37,337 nt of DNA from an uncultured Pelagibacteraceae bacterium. GTDB taxonomy: Bacteria > Pseudomonadota > Alphaproteobacteria > Pelagibacterales > Pelagibacteraceae. Location of the stretch: NCBI GenBank assembly GCA_902536925.1, contig CACAZL010000009.1, positions 1 to 37,337 of the forward strand, given 5' to 3'. Shown here one piece after another: positions 11,633 to 24,524 of the stretch. The notes below the pieces were generated by a model. It saw only the letters and a program-made list of their open reading frames with translations. It was not told the DNA's origin and ran no database searches. Every line of letters begins with the position of its first letter. The stretch's first letter is position 1. The position numbers and the translations under genes are program-made.

Positions 11633-14530
11633 TTATTCAAATACTTTATTTATAATTTCTTGTTGTTCAGAATTATGTCTTCTTGCATAACCTGTAGCAG
11701 GTGTAGCATCTGGACTTCTTCCAATGTAAGAAATTGTATTGTTTTTAGCCTTAATAGTCTCTAATGTCCATTGTATATAATCTCTAACAGCAAACCAAGC
11801 ACCCATATTTTTGGGCTCCTCTTGGCACCAATAAAATTTTGAATTTTTTGCAAATGGTTTTAGCTCTTTAACCAAACTTTTTGCAGGGAAAGGATATAGT
11901 TGTTCAATTCTATACAAAATCACATCATTGATTTTTAGTTTCTCTCTTGCCGCGAGAAGATCAAAATAAATTTTTCCAGAGCATAATATTACTTTTCTAA
12001 TTTTTTTATCTTCTTTTAACTTAATAAAACCTTTTTGCTTAGTATCTCTAGCATGATCCCATAGCACTCTATGAAAAGAATTTTTTTTACTAAAATCTTC
12101 TAAATTTGATACACAATATTTATTTCTTAAAAGTGACTTAGGTGTCATTACAATTAAAGGTTTTCTAAAATCACGGTGCATCTGTCTTCTTAAAGCATGA
12201 AAATAGTTTGCAGGTGTAGTACAATTCATAACTTGTAAATTATCATTTGCACATAATTGTAAAAATCTCTCTAATCTCGCAGAAGAGTGCTCTGGACCTT
12301 GTCCTTCATAACCATGGGGTAATAACATAACCAGTCCTGATGCTCTTTTCCACTTTCTTTCACCAGATGATATAAATTGATCAATAATTACTTGTGCACC
12401 ATTTGCAAAATCTCCAAATTGAGCTTCCCAAATTGTCAATGTATTCGGTTCTACTAAACTGTATCCATATTCAAATCCTAAAACTGCAAGTTCAGATAAA
12501 AAACTATCTACAATTTCAAAATTTTTTTGGTTACTAGATATATTGTTTAAAGGTATGTACCTTGAATTATCAATTTGATTTCTTAAAACTGAGTGTCTTT
12601 GACTAAAGGTACCTCTACCTGAGTCCTGACCTACTAACCTTACTGGATAACCTTCAACTAATAATGAACCAAATGCTAAAGACTCAGCTGTTGCCCAATC
12701 AATTCCTGAGCCTTCATTAATAGTTTTTTTTCTATTTTCCATAATTTTTGTTATGGTTTTGTGAATATTTTTATCAGTTGGAAAAACATGTATTCTGTCA
12801 GAAATATTATTTAAAATTTTCAAATCTGATCCAGTTACACCTCTTTTATCTTTACCTCTTTCGGGTTTATATCTCGACCAAGTTCCCTCAAACCACCTAA
12901 TTTTAGGTTTATAATCTTTCGCATTTTTAAACTGATCATCTAATAAATTTTTAAAATCAATAATTTGTTGATCTAAATCTTGTTTCGTAAAAAGTCCTTC
13001 ATTTACCAGCTTTTCACCATAAATTTTAATTGTAGATGGATGAGATCTAATTTTTTTGTACATAAGTGGTTGGGTAAAAGATGGCTCATCTCCCTCATTA
13101 TGTCCAAATCTTCTGTAACATATTAAATCAATTACAACATCTCTATTAAATTTTAATCTAAACTCAGTTGCTATTCTAGTTGCGTAAACAACTGCCTCAG
13201 GATCATCTCCATTAACATGTATGATTGGTGCATCAACCATTTTACCTACGTCAGAAGGATAAGGGGAAGATCGCGCAAATCTAGGACTTGTTGTAAATCC
13301 AATTTGGTTGTTAACAATAATATGGATTGTCCCTCCTGTGTTATGACCAGGAAGTCCAGACATCGCAAAACACTCTGCTACTATTCCTTGCCCTGCAAAT
13401 GCAGCATCACCGTGAATTAATATTGGTATAACTTTATTTCTTTGTTTGTCTTGGTGAAAAAATTGTTTAGCTCTAGTTTGGCCAAGAACAACAGGATTAA
13501 CTGCCTCTAAATGTGAAGGATTATCTGTTAAGCTAACGTGTACAGGATTTCCATCAAATTCTCTATCAGATGAGGCTCCTAAATGGTATTTGACATCTCC
13601 AGCACCATCTTCTGAACCATCCATTTCACCAGCAAATTCATTAAAAATTCTTTTATAAGACTTTTGTAAAACGTTTGCTAAGACATTTAGTCTTCCTCTA
13701 TGTGACATTCCTATTTTAACTTCTTTTATTTTGGATTGTCCTCCGATTTTTATAATTTGCTCAAGAGCAGGTATTAAACTTTCTCCACCATCTAAACCAA
13801 ATCTTTTAGTACCAACATATTTTGTGTTTAAAAATTTCTCAAATCCCTCTGCTTGTATTAATTTATTTAAAATTGCTTGCTTTCCATTTTTTGTAAACTT
13901 GAGTGCATTCTCGTCTTTTTCAACTCTATCTCTAAACCACATTCTCTCAGTTGGATTTGAAATATGCATGTATTCATAACCTATAGGACCACAATAAGTT
14001 TTTTTTAAAAACTTAAGTATTTCTCTAATATTTGCACTTTTTTTATTTATTATTCCGTTTAGAAAAATTTCTTTGTCATAATCTTCTTTTTTAAAACCAT
14101 AGTACTCAGGATGTAATTCGTCTAAATATTCTGACTTCATCAATTCTAAAGGATCTAATTTTGATAATAGATGTCCCCTTAAGCGATAAGCTCTTATCAA
14201 GGCTACGGCACTTATTGAATTTTTATTTGAATTTGCAATTACTTGAAAATTAAACTTGCTAGAATTATCTTTATTTTTTTCATTTTCTTTAGCTGTTTTC
14301 TCAACATCTTCTATATTAATTTTTTTTGATAAAGGTTTCCACGACGGTCCATTTATCTCATCGACTAATATCTTCATATCCTCATCTACACCTGAGAAAT
14401 ATTCAATCCAACTTTCAGATAGAGATGGATCTTTGTTTATAAATTTTACATACATTTCCTCAATAAATGCACTATTAGCTTTATTTAGAAATGATGTTTT
14501 TTTATATTCCAGATTTTTAGGAGAGCTCAT
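11633..14530 (-). CDS. sucA: 2-oxoglutarate dehydrogenase E1 component
   Basis: Thiamine diphosphate enzyme that decarboxylates 2-oxoglutarate and loads succinyl onto the E2 lipoyl arm. The 965-aa length fits the family. The N-terminal E2-contact segment (SESWIEYFSG, 38-47), MSHRGRLNVLANV (275-287), the thiamine-binding GDAAFAGQG (374-382) with the later NNQIGFTT, and the C-terminal transketolase half with LPHGYEGQGPEHSSARLERF are all present. It lies 30 bp after sucD and abuts sucB. Confidence 0.97.
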   Translation of the reverse strand: MSSPKNLEYKKTSFLNKANSAFIEEMYVKFINKDPSLSESWIEYFSGVDEDMKILVDEINGPSWKPLSKKINIEDVEKTAKENEKNKDNSSKFNFQVIANSNKNSISAVALIRAYRLRGHLLSKLDPLELMKSEYLDELHPEYYGFKKEDYDKEIFLNGIINKKSANIREILKFLKKTYCGPIGYEYMHISNPTERMWFRDRVEKDENALKFTKNGKQAILNKLIQAEGFEKFLNTKYVGTKRFGLDGGESLIPALEQIIKIGGQSKIKEVKIGMSHRGRLNVLANVLQKSYKRIFNEFAGEMDGSEDGAGDVKYHLGASSDREFDGNPVHVSLTDNPSHLEAVNPVVLGQTRAKQFFHQDKQRNKVIPILIHGDAAFAGQGIVAECFAMSGLPGHNTGGTIHIIVNNQIGFTTSPRFARSSPYPSDVGKMVDAPIIHVNGDDPEAVVYATRIATEFRLKFNRDVVIDLICYRRFGHNEGDEPSFTQPLMYKKIRSHPSTIKIYGEKLVNEGLFTKQDLDQQIIDFKNLLDDQFKNAKDYKPKIRWFEGTWSRYKPERGKDKRGVTGSDLKILNNISDRIHVFPTDKNIHKTITKIMENRKKTINEGSGIDWATAESLAFGSLLVEGYPVRLVGQDSGRGTFSQRHSVLRNQIDNSRYIPLNNISSNQKNFEIVDSFLSELAVLGFEYGYSLVEPNTLTIWEAQFGDFANGAQVIIDQFISSGERKWKRASGLVMLLPHGYEGQGPEHSSARLERFLQLCANDNLQVMNCTTPANYFHALRRQMHRDFRKPLIVMTPKSLLRNKYCVSNLEDFSKKNSFHRVLWDHARDTKQKGFIKLKEDKKIRKVILCSGKIYFDLLAAREKLKINDVILYRIEQLYPFPAKSLVKELKPFAKNSKFYWCQEEPKNMGAWFAVRDYIQWTLETIKAKNNTISYIGRSPDATPATGYARRHNSEQQEIINKVFE

Positions 14531-14560
14531 TTTATTTTAATATAATACTAGATTTTGTTT

Positions 14561-15435
14561 TCAATTGGACAATTTATTTAACAATGTTTTTCCAATTTCT
14601 GATGGGGATGTGGCAACTTCTATACCACAATCTTCCATTTTTTTGATCTTATCTTTGGCCCCGCCTTTGCCACCTGATATTATGGCGCCTGCATGTCCCA
14701 TTCTTCTACCCGGTGGTGCTGTAACACCTGCAATAAAACCAACCATGGGTTTTTTTATTTCATGATTTTTTACAAATTCAGCTGCTTCTTCTTCAGCTGA
14801 TCCTCCTATTTCACCAATCATTAAAATTGATTTAGTTTCCTCATCCTTTAAAAATAAATCTAAACAATCAATGAAGTTCGTACCATTTATTGGATCACCA
14901 CCTATACCTATACATGTTGATTGTCCCAAATCATTCTCTGTAGTTTGTGCGACAGCCTCATAGGTCAAAGTTCCAGATCTTGATACAATACCAACAGAAC
15001 CCTTTTTATGTATATTTCCTGGCATTATTCCGATCTTGCATTCATCAGGCGTAATTATCCCTGGACAATTGGGACCGATTAATCTTGATTTTGAATTAAG
15101 TAACTTTTTTTTGACCTTAATCATATCAAGAACTGGTATACCCTCAGTGATACAAACGATTAATTCTAAGTTAGCTTCAATGGCCTCTATGATTGCTGCG
15201 GATGCAAATTTCGCAGGAACATAAATCATAGTTGCGTTGGCACCAGTTTCATCGACTGCTTCCTTTACTGTATTAAATACTGGTCTATCTAGATGAGTTT
15301 GACCACCTTTTTTGGTGTAACTCCTCCGACTAAATTTGTTCCATATTTAATTGCTTGCTCAGAATGAAAAGTTCCGTGACTACCCGTAAAACCTTGGCAA
15401 ATTAACTTTGTGTTTTTATTAACTAAAACTGACAT
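14561..15435 (-). CDS. sucD: Succinyl-CoA synthetase alpha subunit, frameshifted in this sequence
   Basis: Alpha subunit of succinyl-CoA synthetase, carrying the CoA site and the phosphohistidine loop ([13 protein letters not shown] near the C-terminus). The gene is in two frames. The ATG at 15435 abuts the sucC stop and opens 48 codons ([20 protein letters not shown] and on to GGVTPKK) that end at TAG 15289-15291. The rest ([31 protein letters not shown] and on) continues to the stop at 14561 in another frame. One added A in the six-A run (T6 on the plus strand, 15308-15313) would restore a 291-aa protein, the normal length. The ATG at 15229 is internal. A sequencing or assembly error is the simplest reading; a real indel or slippage remains possible. 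Confidence 0.9.
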
Positions 15436-16596
15436 TTATTTAATAGCCTCTACAATTTTTTTAGCAGCATCTGATAAATCAGAAGCAGAAATTAACTGAA
15501 GACCTGAATTATCAAGTATTTTTTTTCCCTCTTCAAAATTTGTTCCAGCCAATCTTACAACTAAAGGAACATTCATTTTTATTTCTTTTGCTGCATCTAC
15601 AACACCTTGGGCAAGAACATCACATCTCATTATTCCGCCAAAAATATTAATCAATATTCCTTTAACATTTTTATCTGATAAAATTATTTTAAAAGCAGCT
15701 GCCACTTTTTCTTTAGAAGCCCCACCACCAACATCTAAAAAATTTGCTGGTTCCTTTCCATATAATTTAATTATGTCCATAGTTGCCATTGCAAGCCCAG
15801 CTCCATTAACCATGCATCCAATTGTTCCATCAAGTTTAATATATGCTAAATCATGCTTGCTAGCTTCTATCTCTGTTTCTTCTTCTTCATTGAGGTCTCT
15901 CAACTCAATTAGCTCTGGATGTCTGAATAAAGCATTTCCATCAAAATTCATTTTTGCATCTAAACAAATCAACTCTTTTTCTTTTGTTAAAATTAAAGGA
16001 TTAATTTCGATTAAATTAGCATCGGTTTCTATAAATAATTTGTATATGGACTTGATTAGACTAATTCCTTGTTCTTTTGTTTCCTCATCTAGATTAAAAA
16101 TACTTATTATTTTATTACAATTTTCATCAGATATTTCGTTATCTAAATCTACTTTTGTTGTTAAAATTTTCTCAGGAGATTTGATTGCGACTTCTTCTAT
16201 ATCCATACCCCCTTGATCACTTGAGATAAAAGCTATCTTTGAGCTCGCACGATCTACAACACAAGACAAATAAAATTCTTTATCAATGTTAGATGAAACT
16301 TCGACATATAATCTTTTAACAATTCTTCCGCTAGATCCTGTCTGATGAGTGATTAATTTTTTTCCAAGCAAGGATTTTGCCTCTGTTTCAAGACTTTTTA
16401 AATCATTTACTATTTTAACTCCACCAGCTTTACCTCTGCCTCCAGCATGAATTTGTGCTTTCAACACATATTTATCAGTTTTAAGATTTTTAGCTTTTTC
16501 CAATAATTCATTTACATCTAGAGCATAAACTCCATCCGGAACTTTAGCTCCATATTTTCTAAGTATATTCTTTGCTTGGTGTTCGTGAATATTCAT
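15436..16596 (-). CDS. sucC: Succinyl-CoA synthetase beta subunit
   Basis: ATP-grasp subunit of succinyl-CoA synthetase, giving substrate-level phosphorylation from succinyl-CoA together with SucD. The N-terminus [16 protein letters not shown], the ATP-grasp loop [12 protein letters not shown] (50-61), LIEINPL and the C-terminal GGGASKEKV and [10 protein letters not shown] segments are diagnostic. The length is 386 aa. It follows mdh by 3 nt and abuts sucD, the usual mdh-sucC-sucD order of Alphaproteobacteria. Confidence 0.97.
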   Translation of the reverse strand: MNIHEHQAKNILRKYGAKVPDGVYALDVNELLEKAKNLKTDKYVLKAQIHAGGRGKAGGVKIVNDLKSLETEAKSLLGKKLITHQTGSSGRIVKRLYVEVSSNIDKEFYLSCVVDRASSKIAFISSDQGGMDIEEVAIKSPEKILTTKVDLDNEISDENCNKIISIFNLDEETKEQGISLIKSIYKLFIETDANLIEINPLILTKEKELICLDAKMNFDGNALFRHPELIELRDLNEEEETEIEASKHDLAYIKLDGTIGCMVNGAGLAMATMDIIKLYGKEPANFLDVGGGASKEKVAAAFKIILSDKNVKGILINIFGGIMRCDVLAQGVVDAAKEIKMNVPLVVRLAGTNFEEGKKILDNSGLQLISASDLSDAAKKIVEAIK

Positions 16597-16599
16597 TAA

Positions 16600-19060
<2,461 letters not shown>

Positions 19061-19080
19061 GGATGTATTTAAATAAGTAA

Positions 19081-19854
19081 TTATGTGGTTGCAAGCATTT
19101 TCTTTATCTCAGCAATAGCTTTTGCTGGATTTAATCCTTTTGGACATGCGTTAGTGCAGTTCAAAATCGTGTGGCATCTATAAAGCTTAAGTTCATCTGC
19201 AACCTTTTGAAGTCTTTCCTTTCTATCTTCGTCTCTGCTATCCATTATCCATCTATAAGCTTGTAATAAAACTGCAGGACCTAAATACTTATCGCCATTC
19301 CACCAATAACTAGGACATGAAGTAGAACAACAAGCACACATTATACATTCATAAGCTCCATCAAGTTTAGCTCTATCTTCTGGAGATTGATGAATTTCTG
19401 TTGTTTCACTTTTTGAATTATTTTTTAACCAAGGTTCAATGGATTGGTATTGTTTATATAATCCACTTAAGTCTCCTATTAAATCTTTTTTTACTTTTAA
19501 GTGAGGCAAAGGGTATATATCTATATCTCCCTTAATTTCTGCATGTGGCTTAGTACATGCAAGACCATTTTTTCCACCCATATTCATTGCACAAGAACCA
19601 CAAACTCCATGCGCACAAGATCTTCTATATGCAAGTGTTGGATCAATTTCGTTTTTAATTTTATTTAGTATGTCTAAAACTTTAGATGGACAATTATCCA
19701 TATCTACTTCATATGTGTCTATTCTTGGGTTCTCTCCAGTTGATGGATCCCATCTGTAAACATTTACTTTTCTGATATTCTTTGAACCGGTTTTGTCTTT
19801 AAAATATTTACCTTTATTAACTTTTGAGTTTTGTGGTAAATTTAATTGAACCAT
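19081..19854 (-). CDS. sdhB: Succinate dehydrogenase iron-sulfur subunit
   Basis: Electron-transfer subunit of complex II. The N-terminal ferredoxin domain binds the 2Fe-2S cluster through C80, C85, C88 and C100. The C-terminal domain supplies C170, C173, C176, C180, C227, C233 and C237 for the 4Fe-4S and 3Fe-4S clusters. The length is 257 aa. The start overlaps the sdhA stop by one base. Confidence 0.97.
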   Translation of the reverse strand: MVQLNLPQNSKVNKGKYFKDKTGSKNIRKVNVYRWDPSTGENPRIDTYEVDMDNCPSKVLDILNKIKNEIDPTLAYRRSCAHGVCGSCAMNMGGKNGLACTKPHAEIKGDIDIYPLPHLKVKKDLIGDLSGLYKQYQSIEPWLKNNSKSETTEIHQSPEDRAKLDGAYECIMCACCSTSCPSYWWNGDKYLGPAVLLQAYRWIMDSRDEDRKERLQKVADELKLYRCHTILNCTNACPKGLNPAKAIAEIKKMLATT

Positions 19855-21629
19855 TAATACACTCTTTCTTGTGGAGGAAAATATTGGACTTCATTTGTTA
19901 ATGTTGAAGTATGTACATCTCTGTATTCAATTTTAGTATTTTTTCCATCACACCAAGATAATGTATGTTTCATAAATTTTTCATCATTTCTTTTCGGATA
20001 ATCTTCACGAGCATGTGCTCCTCTGCTTTCTTTTCTGTGATATGCAGAATCTACAGTTGTTATGGCTTGTCTAATTAAATTATCAAATTCTAAAGTCTCA
20101 ACTAAATCAGTATTGAATACCAACGATTTATCTTTAACAGAAATCGATTCCATGCCGTCATATGTTTTTCTTATCTCATCTACACCCTCTTTAAGATTCT
20201 TTTCAGTTCTAAATACAGCACATTTAGACTGCATTGTTTTTTGCATCGCCAGTCTAAGTTCAGCAGTTCCATTATCTCCCTCTGCATACCTTAGTTTATC
20301 AAATCTATTTAGACATTTTTCAGTTTCGCTTTCACTAACTTCTTCGTGAGGCGTTCCAGGTTTTACCAATTCCGCTGCTCTCTTTGCTGCTGCTCTTCCA
20401 AAAACAACCAAGTCAATAAGTGAATTTGAACCTAATCTATTTGCTCCATGAACAGATACGCACGCAGCCTCACCAATCGCCATCAAACCTGGGACTGTTT
20501 TTTGAGATCCATTTACTGTTAGAACTTCAGCTTTATAATTTGTTGGTATTCCACCCATATTATAATGAACTGTTGGAACAACTGGTATCGGTTCTTTGGT
20601 TACATCTACATTTGCAAATAATCTTGCTGCCTCAGTAATCCCTGGCAATCTATCTTCAATAACTTTTTTATCTAAATGACTTAAATATAAATGAACATGG
20701 TCTTGATCTTTACCAACACCTCTTCCCTCATTGATTTCAATAGACATTGATCTGCTAACTACATCTCTCGATGCAAGATCTTTAGCGTTGGGAGCATATC
20801 TCTCCATAAATCTTTCACCTTTAGAGTTTACCAAATATCCACCTTCACCTCTTACACCTTCAGAAATAAGTGTTCCGTGTCCATATATTCCTGTTGGGTG
20901 AAATTGTACAAACTCCATATCTTGAAGAGGTAATCCAGCTCTTAATACCATTGCATTACCATCACCAGTACAAGTATGTGCAGATGTTGCTGAGTAATAC
21001 ACCTTCCCATATCCCCCTGTGGCTATAATTGTTATGTGAGATCTAAAACGATGAATTGTTCCATCATTTAAATTCCAAGCAATTAAACCTTTGCATTGTC
21101 CATCTTTCATAATTAAGTCTAATGCAAAATATTCAATAAAAAATTCTGTATTATGTTTAAGTGCTTGACCATACAATGTATGGAGAATTGCATGACCGGT
21201 TCTGTCTGCTGCAGCACAAGTTCTTTGTACAATTCCATTTCCATAATTTTTTGTCATTCCACCAAATGGTCTTTGATAAATTTTTCCATCTTCTGTTCTA
21301 CTAAAAGGAACACCATACTTTTCTAATTCTAGTACTGCTTTTGGAGCTTCCTTACACAAATATTCAATACTATCTTGATCGCCTAACCAATCTGCTCCTT
21401 TTACAGTATCGTACATATGCCAACGCCAATCGTCTTCTCCCATGTTTCCAAGGGCTGCTGAAATTCCACCTTGGGCAGCTGATGTATGACTTCTAGTTGG
21501 AAAGACTTTAGAAATGCATGCAGTTTTTAATCCAGCTTCACTTAAGCCAACCGCAGCTCTTAGGCCAGAACCTCCAGCACCAAGGACAACAACATCGTAT
21601 TCATGATCTATAATATTATAAGATTTCAT
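19854..21629 (-). CDS. sdhA: Succinate dehydrogenase flavoprotein subunit
   Basis: Catalytic subunit that oxidises succinate to fumarate with covalently bound FAD. The dinucleotide-binding motif [13 protein letters not shown] is at 14-26, and the FAD-linking histidine is H48 in [12 protein letters not shown]. Further conserved segments are [26 protein letters not shown] and the C-terminal [14 protein letters not shown]. The length of 591 aa is normal. It overlaps sdhD by 4 bp and sdhB by 1 bp. Confidence 0.98.
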   Translation of the reverse strand: MKSYNIIDHEYDVVVLGAGGSGLRAAVGLSEAGLKTACISKVFPTRSHTSAAQGGISAALGNMGEDDWRWHMYDTVKGADWLGDQDSIEYLCKEAPKAVLELEKYGVPFSRTEDGKIYQRPFGGMTKNYGNGIVQRTCAAADRTGHAILHTLYGQALKHNTEFFIEYFALDLIMKDGQCKGLIAWNLNDGTIHRFRSHITIIATGGYGKVYYSATSAHTCTGDGNAMVLRAGLPLQDMEFVQFHPTGIYGHGTLISEGVRGEGGYLVNSKGERFMERYAPNAKDLASRDVVSRSMSIEINEGRGVGKDQDHVHLYLSHLDKKVIEDRLPGITEAARLFANVDVTKEPIPVVPTVHYNMGGIPTNYKAEVLTVNGSQKTVPGLMAIGEAACVSVHGANRLGSNSLIDLVVFGRAAAKRAAELVKPGTPHEEVSESETEKCLNRFDKLRYAEGDNGTAELRLAMQKTMQSKCAVFRTEKNLKEGVDEIRKTYDGMESISVKDKSLVFNTDLVETLEFDNLIRQAITTVDSAYHRKESRGAHAREDYPKRNDEKFMKHTLSWCDGKNTKIEYRDVHTSTLTNEVQYFPPQERVY

Positions 21630-21955
21630 ATAGTTAGTTTAAATACCGCAAATATTGTAATTAAAGGAATTGTTATAGCAAAAAAATTTAAAGCTTTGTT
21701 TGCGGCATTTTTGATTTTTTCGTCTTTAATATAGTCTTCAAAAACCTCACTTATGCTTAATGCTGAGAAAAAGTACGCAAAAATAAGAAATAGACTAAAT
21801 ATAAACTTTGAAGGTTGAGAAGTTAGAAAAGTTAATATCTCTAAGTAACTTTTATCATAAATACTAACCAAATTTAAAGCAAACCATAACATCAAAGGTA
21901 CTAATATGAGAGAACTCACCTTTAAAAATACCCATTTTTTTGTTACTGCTCTCAT
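21626..21955 (-). CDS. sdhD: Succinate dehydrogenase membrane anchor subunit SdhD, no canonical haem histidine
   Basis: Small membrane subunit of complex II, 109 aa with three predicted transmembrane helices (about 10-30, 50-68 and 84-106). The N-terminal [17 protein letters not shown] fits the family pattern W..R.TA..L.PL..W, with Lys in the Arg position. The quinone-site Asp-Tyr pair is kept in [10 protein letters not shown]. The haem-ligand histidine expected 11 residues before that Asp is Phe, and no other His occurs in the protein. Gene order and 1- to 4-bp overlaps with sdhC and sdhA support the call. Confidence 0.88.
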   Translation of the reverse strand: MRAVTKKWVFLKVSSLILVPLMLWFALNLVSIYDKSYLEILTFLTSQPSKFIFSLFLIFAYFFSALSISEVFEDYIKDEKIKNAANKALNFFAITIPLITIFAVFKLTI

Positions 21956-22335
21956 TACAATAAATTTCGTCCTATTAAATAAATTGAAACGGTTAATACA
22001 AAAGATCCAAATATTACAATTAACCCTGTAATTTTTGTGGTTTTTAATTCAAATCCATAACCAAAATCCATGATTAAATGTCTTATCTCACTTAAGATTT
22101 GGAAACTAAAAGACCATGTAATACCCAATATGAAAAATTTTCCAATAATAGATTGGAGGAATAACTTTATAAATTCATGACTTTCTTCACTAAATGAAAA
22201 AAATATAAAAAAAATACAAATTAAAGTTATTGCTAATATATTTATTATTCCAGTAATTCTATGAGATATTGAAACTAAAGATGAAATATGCCATCTATAA
22301 ATTTGAATGTGAGGAGATAAAGGATTATTTTCCAT
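21955..22335 (-). CDS. sdhC: Succinate dehydrogenase cytochrome b556 subunit
   Basis: Membrane anchor of complex II, 126 aa with three transmembrane helices (about 25-48, 62-84 and 100-122). The N-terminus SPHIQIYRWHISS and SISHRITG (22-29) are diagnostic and supply the quinone-site Ser22 and Arg26. The expected haem ligand is H86 in RHLIMDFG. Its start lies inside the end of asd (11-bp overlap), so translation may be coupled to asd. Confidence 0.95.
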   Translation of the reverse strand: MENNPLSPHIQIYRWHISSLVSISHRITGIINILAITLICIFFIFFSFSEESHEFIKLFLQSIIGKFFILGITWSFSFQILSEIRHLIMDFGYGFELKTTKITGLIVIFGSFVLTVSIYLIGRNLL

Positions 22336-23335
22336 TTTGATTTGCTTTCATTATTGTTTCTGCAATTTCAACAGAGTTCAATGCGGCTCCTCTTAATAGG
22401 TTATCTGAAACGATCCACAAATTAATTGAGTTCTCTTTTGTCTTATCATCTCTAATTCTGGAGATAAATGTTTCATCACTACCAGTTGCTTCTATTGGTG
22501 TGCTATATCCTCCATTTTCTCTTTTATCTATAACTCTACAACCATCAGCATTATTTAATGCCTCTCTGATTTGATCAAGAGAGTAAGGATTTTCAAACTC
22601 TATATTTACTGACTCTGAATGTGATACTAGAACAGGAATTCTAACGCACGTAGCTGTTAACTCTATATTATTATCAAGTATTTTTTTTGTTTCATTAGTC
22701 ATTTTCAATTCTTCTTTTGTGTATCCATCATCCGAAAAAACATCAATGTGAGGAATTATATTAAATGCTATTTGTTTAGTAAAATTTTTAGATTGAACGG
22801 TATTTCCATCAAGATAAGATTTAGTTTGTTCAATCAATTCATCCATAGGTGCTTTTCCGCCTCCAGAAACAGATTGATAGGTAGAAACTATTACCCTTTT
22901 TATTTTATATAAATCATGTAATGGTTTAAGAGCTAATACTAACTGAGCTGTTGAGCAGTTAGGATTTGCCACAATATTTTTTTTCATTTCATTAATTTTT
23001 TCTGCATTCACTTGAGGCACAATAAGTGGAACATCGGGGTCCATTCTAAAAAAACTGGAATTATCAATTACAGTTGTTAATTTTGCTGCACTTTCTGCAT
23101 ATTGTTCTGCAATTTTACCACCTGCTGCAAAAAAAGTTATATTCGCATTTGAAAAATCATATTTTTCAAGATCATGGACTTCGTAATCTTTGCCTTTAAA
23201 ACTTATTTTTTTTCCAGCACTATTAGAAGAGGCAACTAAAAAAAGCTTATCAAATTTAATATCTTTTTTTTCTATAACTTCTAGAGTCTTTCTTCCAACA
23301 TTACCGGTTGCACCGATGATAGCTATATTAGTCAT
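22325..23335 (-). CDS. asd: Aspartate-semialdehyde dehydrogenase
   Basis: NADPH-dependent enzyme that reduces aspartyl-4-phosphate to aspartate semialdehyde, the branch point to lysine/diaminopimelate, threonine and methionine. The 336-aa protein has the N-terminal GATGNVGRKTLEVI (8-21), the nucleophile C127 in ANPNCSTAQ, and SVSGGGKAPMDEL. It lies 14 nt after dmdA and overlaps sdhC by 11 bp. In many Alphaproteobacteria asd follows leuB directly; here dmdCBA comes between them. Confidence 0.96.
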   Translation of the reverse strand: MTNIAIIGATGNVGRKTLEVIEKKDIKFDKLFLVASSNSAGKKISFKGKDYEVHDLEKYDFSNANITFFAAGGKIAEQYAESAAKLTTVIDNSSFFRMDPDVPLIVPQVNAEKINEMKKNIVANPNCSTAQLVLALKPLHDLYKIKRVIVSTYQSVSGGGKAPMDELIEQTKSYLDGNTVQSKNFTKQIAFNIIPHIDVFSDDGYTKEELKMTNETKKILDNNIELTATCVRIPVLVSHSESVNIEFENPYSLDQIREALNNADGCRVIDKRENGGYSTPIEATGSDETFISRIRDDKTKENSINLWIVSDNLLRGAALNSVEIAETIMKANQNGK

Positions 23336-23349
23336 TTTAATGATTTATA

Positions 23350-24459
23350 CTAAATGAAAGGTAAATCGCAAACTGTTCCGTTAAAACTATTACCATTTAT
23401 ATCAATTTTGAATGTTTGCTTTGCTTCAAAATATGGTTTTTTTATCATAGCTATACCAATTACCTGTTTAAAAGTTGGATTGTAACAACCTGATCGTAGT
23501 TCTCCGATTATATTATTTTTTTCATCTGTTAAATTCATTGAACCAGTTACGCTTATTTTATCACTATCAATTTTAACGCCCATTAGTTTTTTTTTAATTC
23601 CTTCAGACTTTATTTTTTTTAATTGCTCTTTTCCTAAAAATTCAACATCACTATCAATATTAATATATTTATCAAAGCCACATTCGTATGGGTTGTCTCC
23701 ATTGTCCATATCGTTTCCTTGAGAAAGTAATCCACTTTCGATACGTTCAATTAAATTAGGACATCCTGCTCTAATATTAAACTCATCTCCAATTTCAAAT
23801 AAATGATCGTATAGTTTTAAACCCGCCTCATTATTCTCTACATAAATTTCATATCCACCTTGTTTAGACCATCCTGATTGAGCAATTAAATGTTTGGCTC
23901 CAGCAAAATCAAAATAATCAAAACCAAAAAACTTTAATTTTGTTATCTTTTCTCCAAAAACTTTTTCCATCAATTTAAAAGATTTAGGCCCTTGCACAGC
24001 CATAATGTCAACTTCGGGTTCGATAATATTTACATCAAATTTATTCCCAATTGCCAGTCCTTTTGCAAATAAGATTACATCCGTATCTGCAATAGAAACC
24101 CACCATTTATTCTCATTAAATCTTAGAACAACTGGATCATTAATTAATCCAGCATTATCATCTATGATTGGACAATAATAACATCTTCCATCTTTTGATT
24201 TCGAAAGATCTCTACAAGTCATAAGTTGAACCAATTTTGCAGCATCTTTTCCAGTAATCTCTACTTGTCTTTCAGCAGCCACATCCCAAACTTGAACATG
24301 CTCTTTTAAATGATGATATGAGTCTTCTAAAGAACCAAATGCAGCAGGAAGCAACATATGATTGTATATTGTGTAAGCTGTAACACCTTGTTTTTCAATT
24401 CTTGATGTATAAGGCGTACCTCTAAGTCTTCTTGATTTTGCAATAGAAAAGTTTTTCAT
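23350..24459 (-). CDS. dmdA: Dimethylsulfoniopropionate demethylase DmdA
   Basis: Tetrahydrofolate-dependent enzyme that moves one methyl group of DMSP to THF, giving methylmercaptopropionate and 5-methyl-THF. The 369-aa protein belongs to the GcvT/aminomethyltransferase fold. Its N-terminal [51 protein letters not shown] and [17 protein letters not shown] closely resemble, from memory, the characterised DmdA of Pelagibacter and differ from glycine-cleavage GcvT. It is followed by asd (14 nt) and preceded by dmdB (65 nt), the largest gap in this 22-gene array, so a separate promoter is possible. GcvT is the alternative but the dmdB/dmdC neighbours argue against it. Confidence 0.93.
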   Translation of the reverse strand: MKNFSIAKSRRLRGTPYTSRIEKQGVTAYTIYNHMLLPAAFGSLEDSYHHLKEHVQVWDVAAERQVEITGKDAAKLVQLMTCRDLSKSKDGRCYYCPIIDDNAGLINDPVVLRFNENKWWVSIADTDVILFAKGLAIGNKFDVNIIEPEVDIMAVQGPKSFKLMEKVFGEKITKLKFFGFDYFDFAGAKHLIAQSGWSKQGGYEIYVENNEAGLKLYDHLFEIGDEFNIRAGCPNLIERIESGLLSQGNDMDNGDNPYECGFDKYINIDSDVEFLGKEQLKKIKSEGIKKKLMGVKIDSDKISVTGSMNLTDEKNNIIGELRSGCYNPTFKQVIGIAMIKKPYFEAKQTFKIDINGNSFNGTVCDLPFI

Positions 24460-24524
24460 TTTTTAGCTTAGTGTCATCTTTTTATCTATTTGTAAAGAAA
24501 GTAAGTTGTTTATTTGAAAGAAAT

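Noticed and set aside
14561-15229. A naturally short SucD starting at the ATG at 15229
   Set aside because: It would lack the N-terminal CoA-binding region, which is clearly encoded upstream in another frame.
23350-24459. Glycine-cleavage T protein (gcvT)
   Set aside because: Same fold, but the sequence resembles DmdA, no gcvH or gcvP is adjacent, and dmdB/dmdC are.
24460-24524. A riboswitch upstream of dmdA
   Set aside because: The 65-bp AT-rich gap shows no stable stem and is too short for the SAM-type riboswitches known in SAR11.
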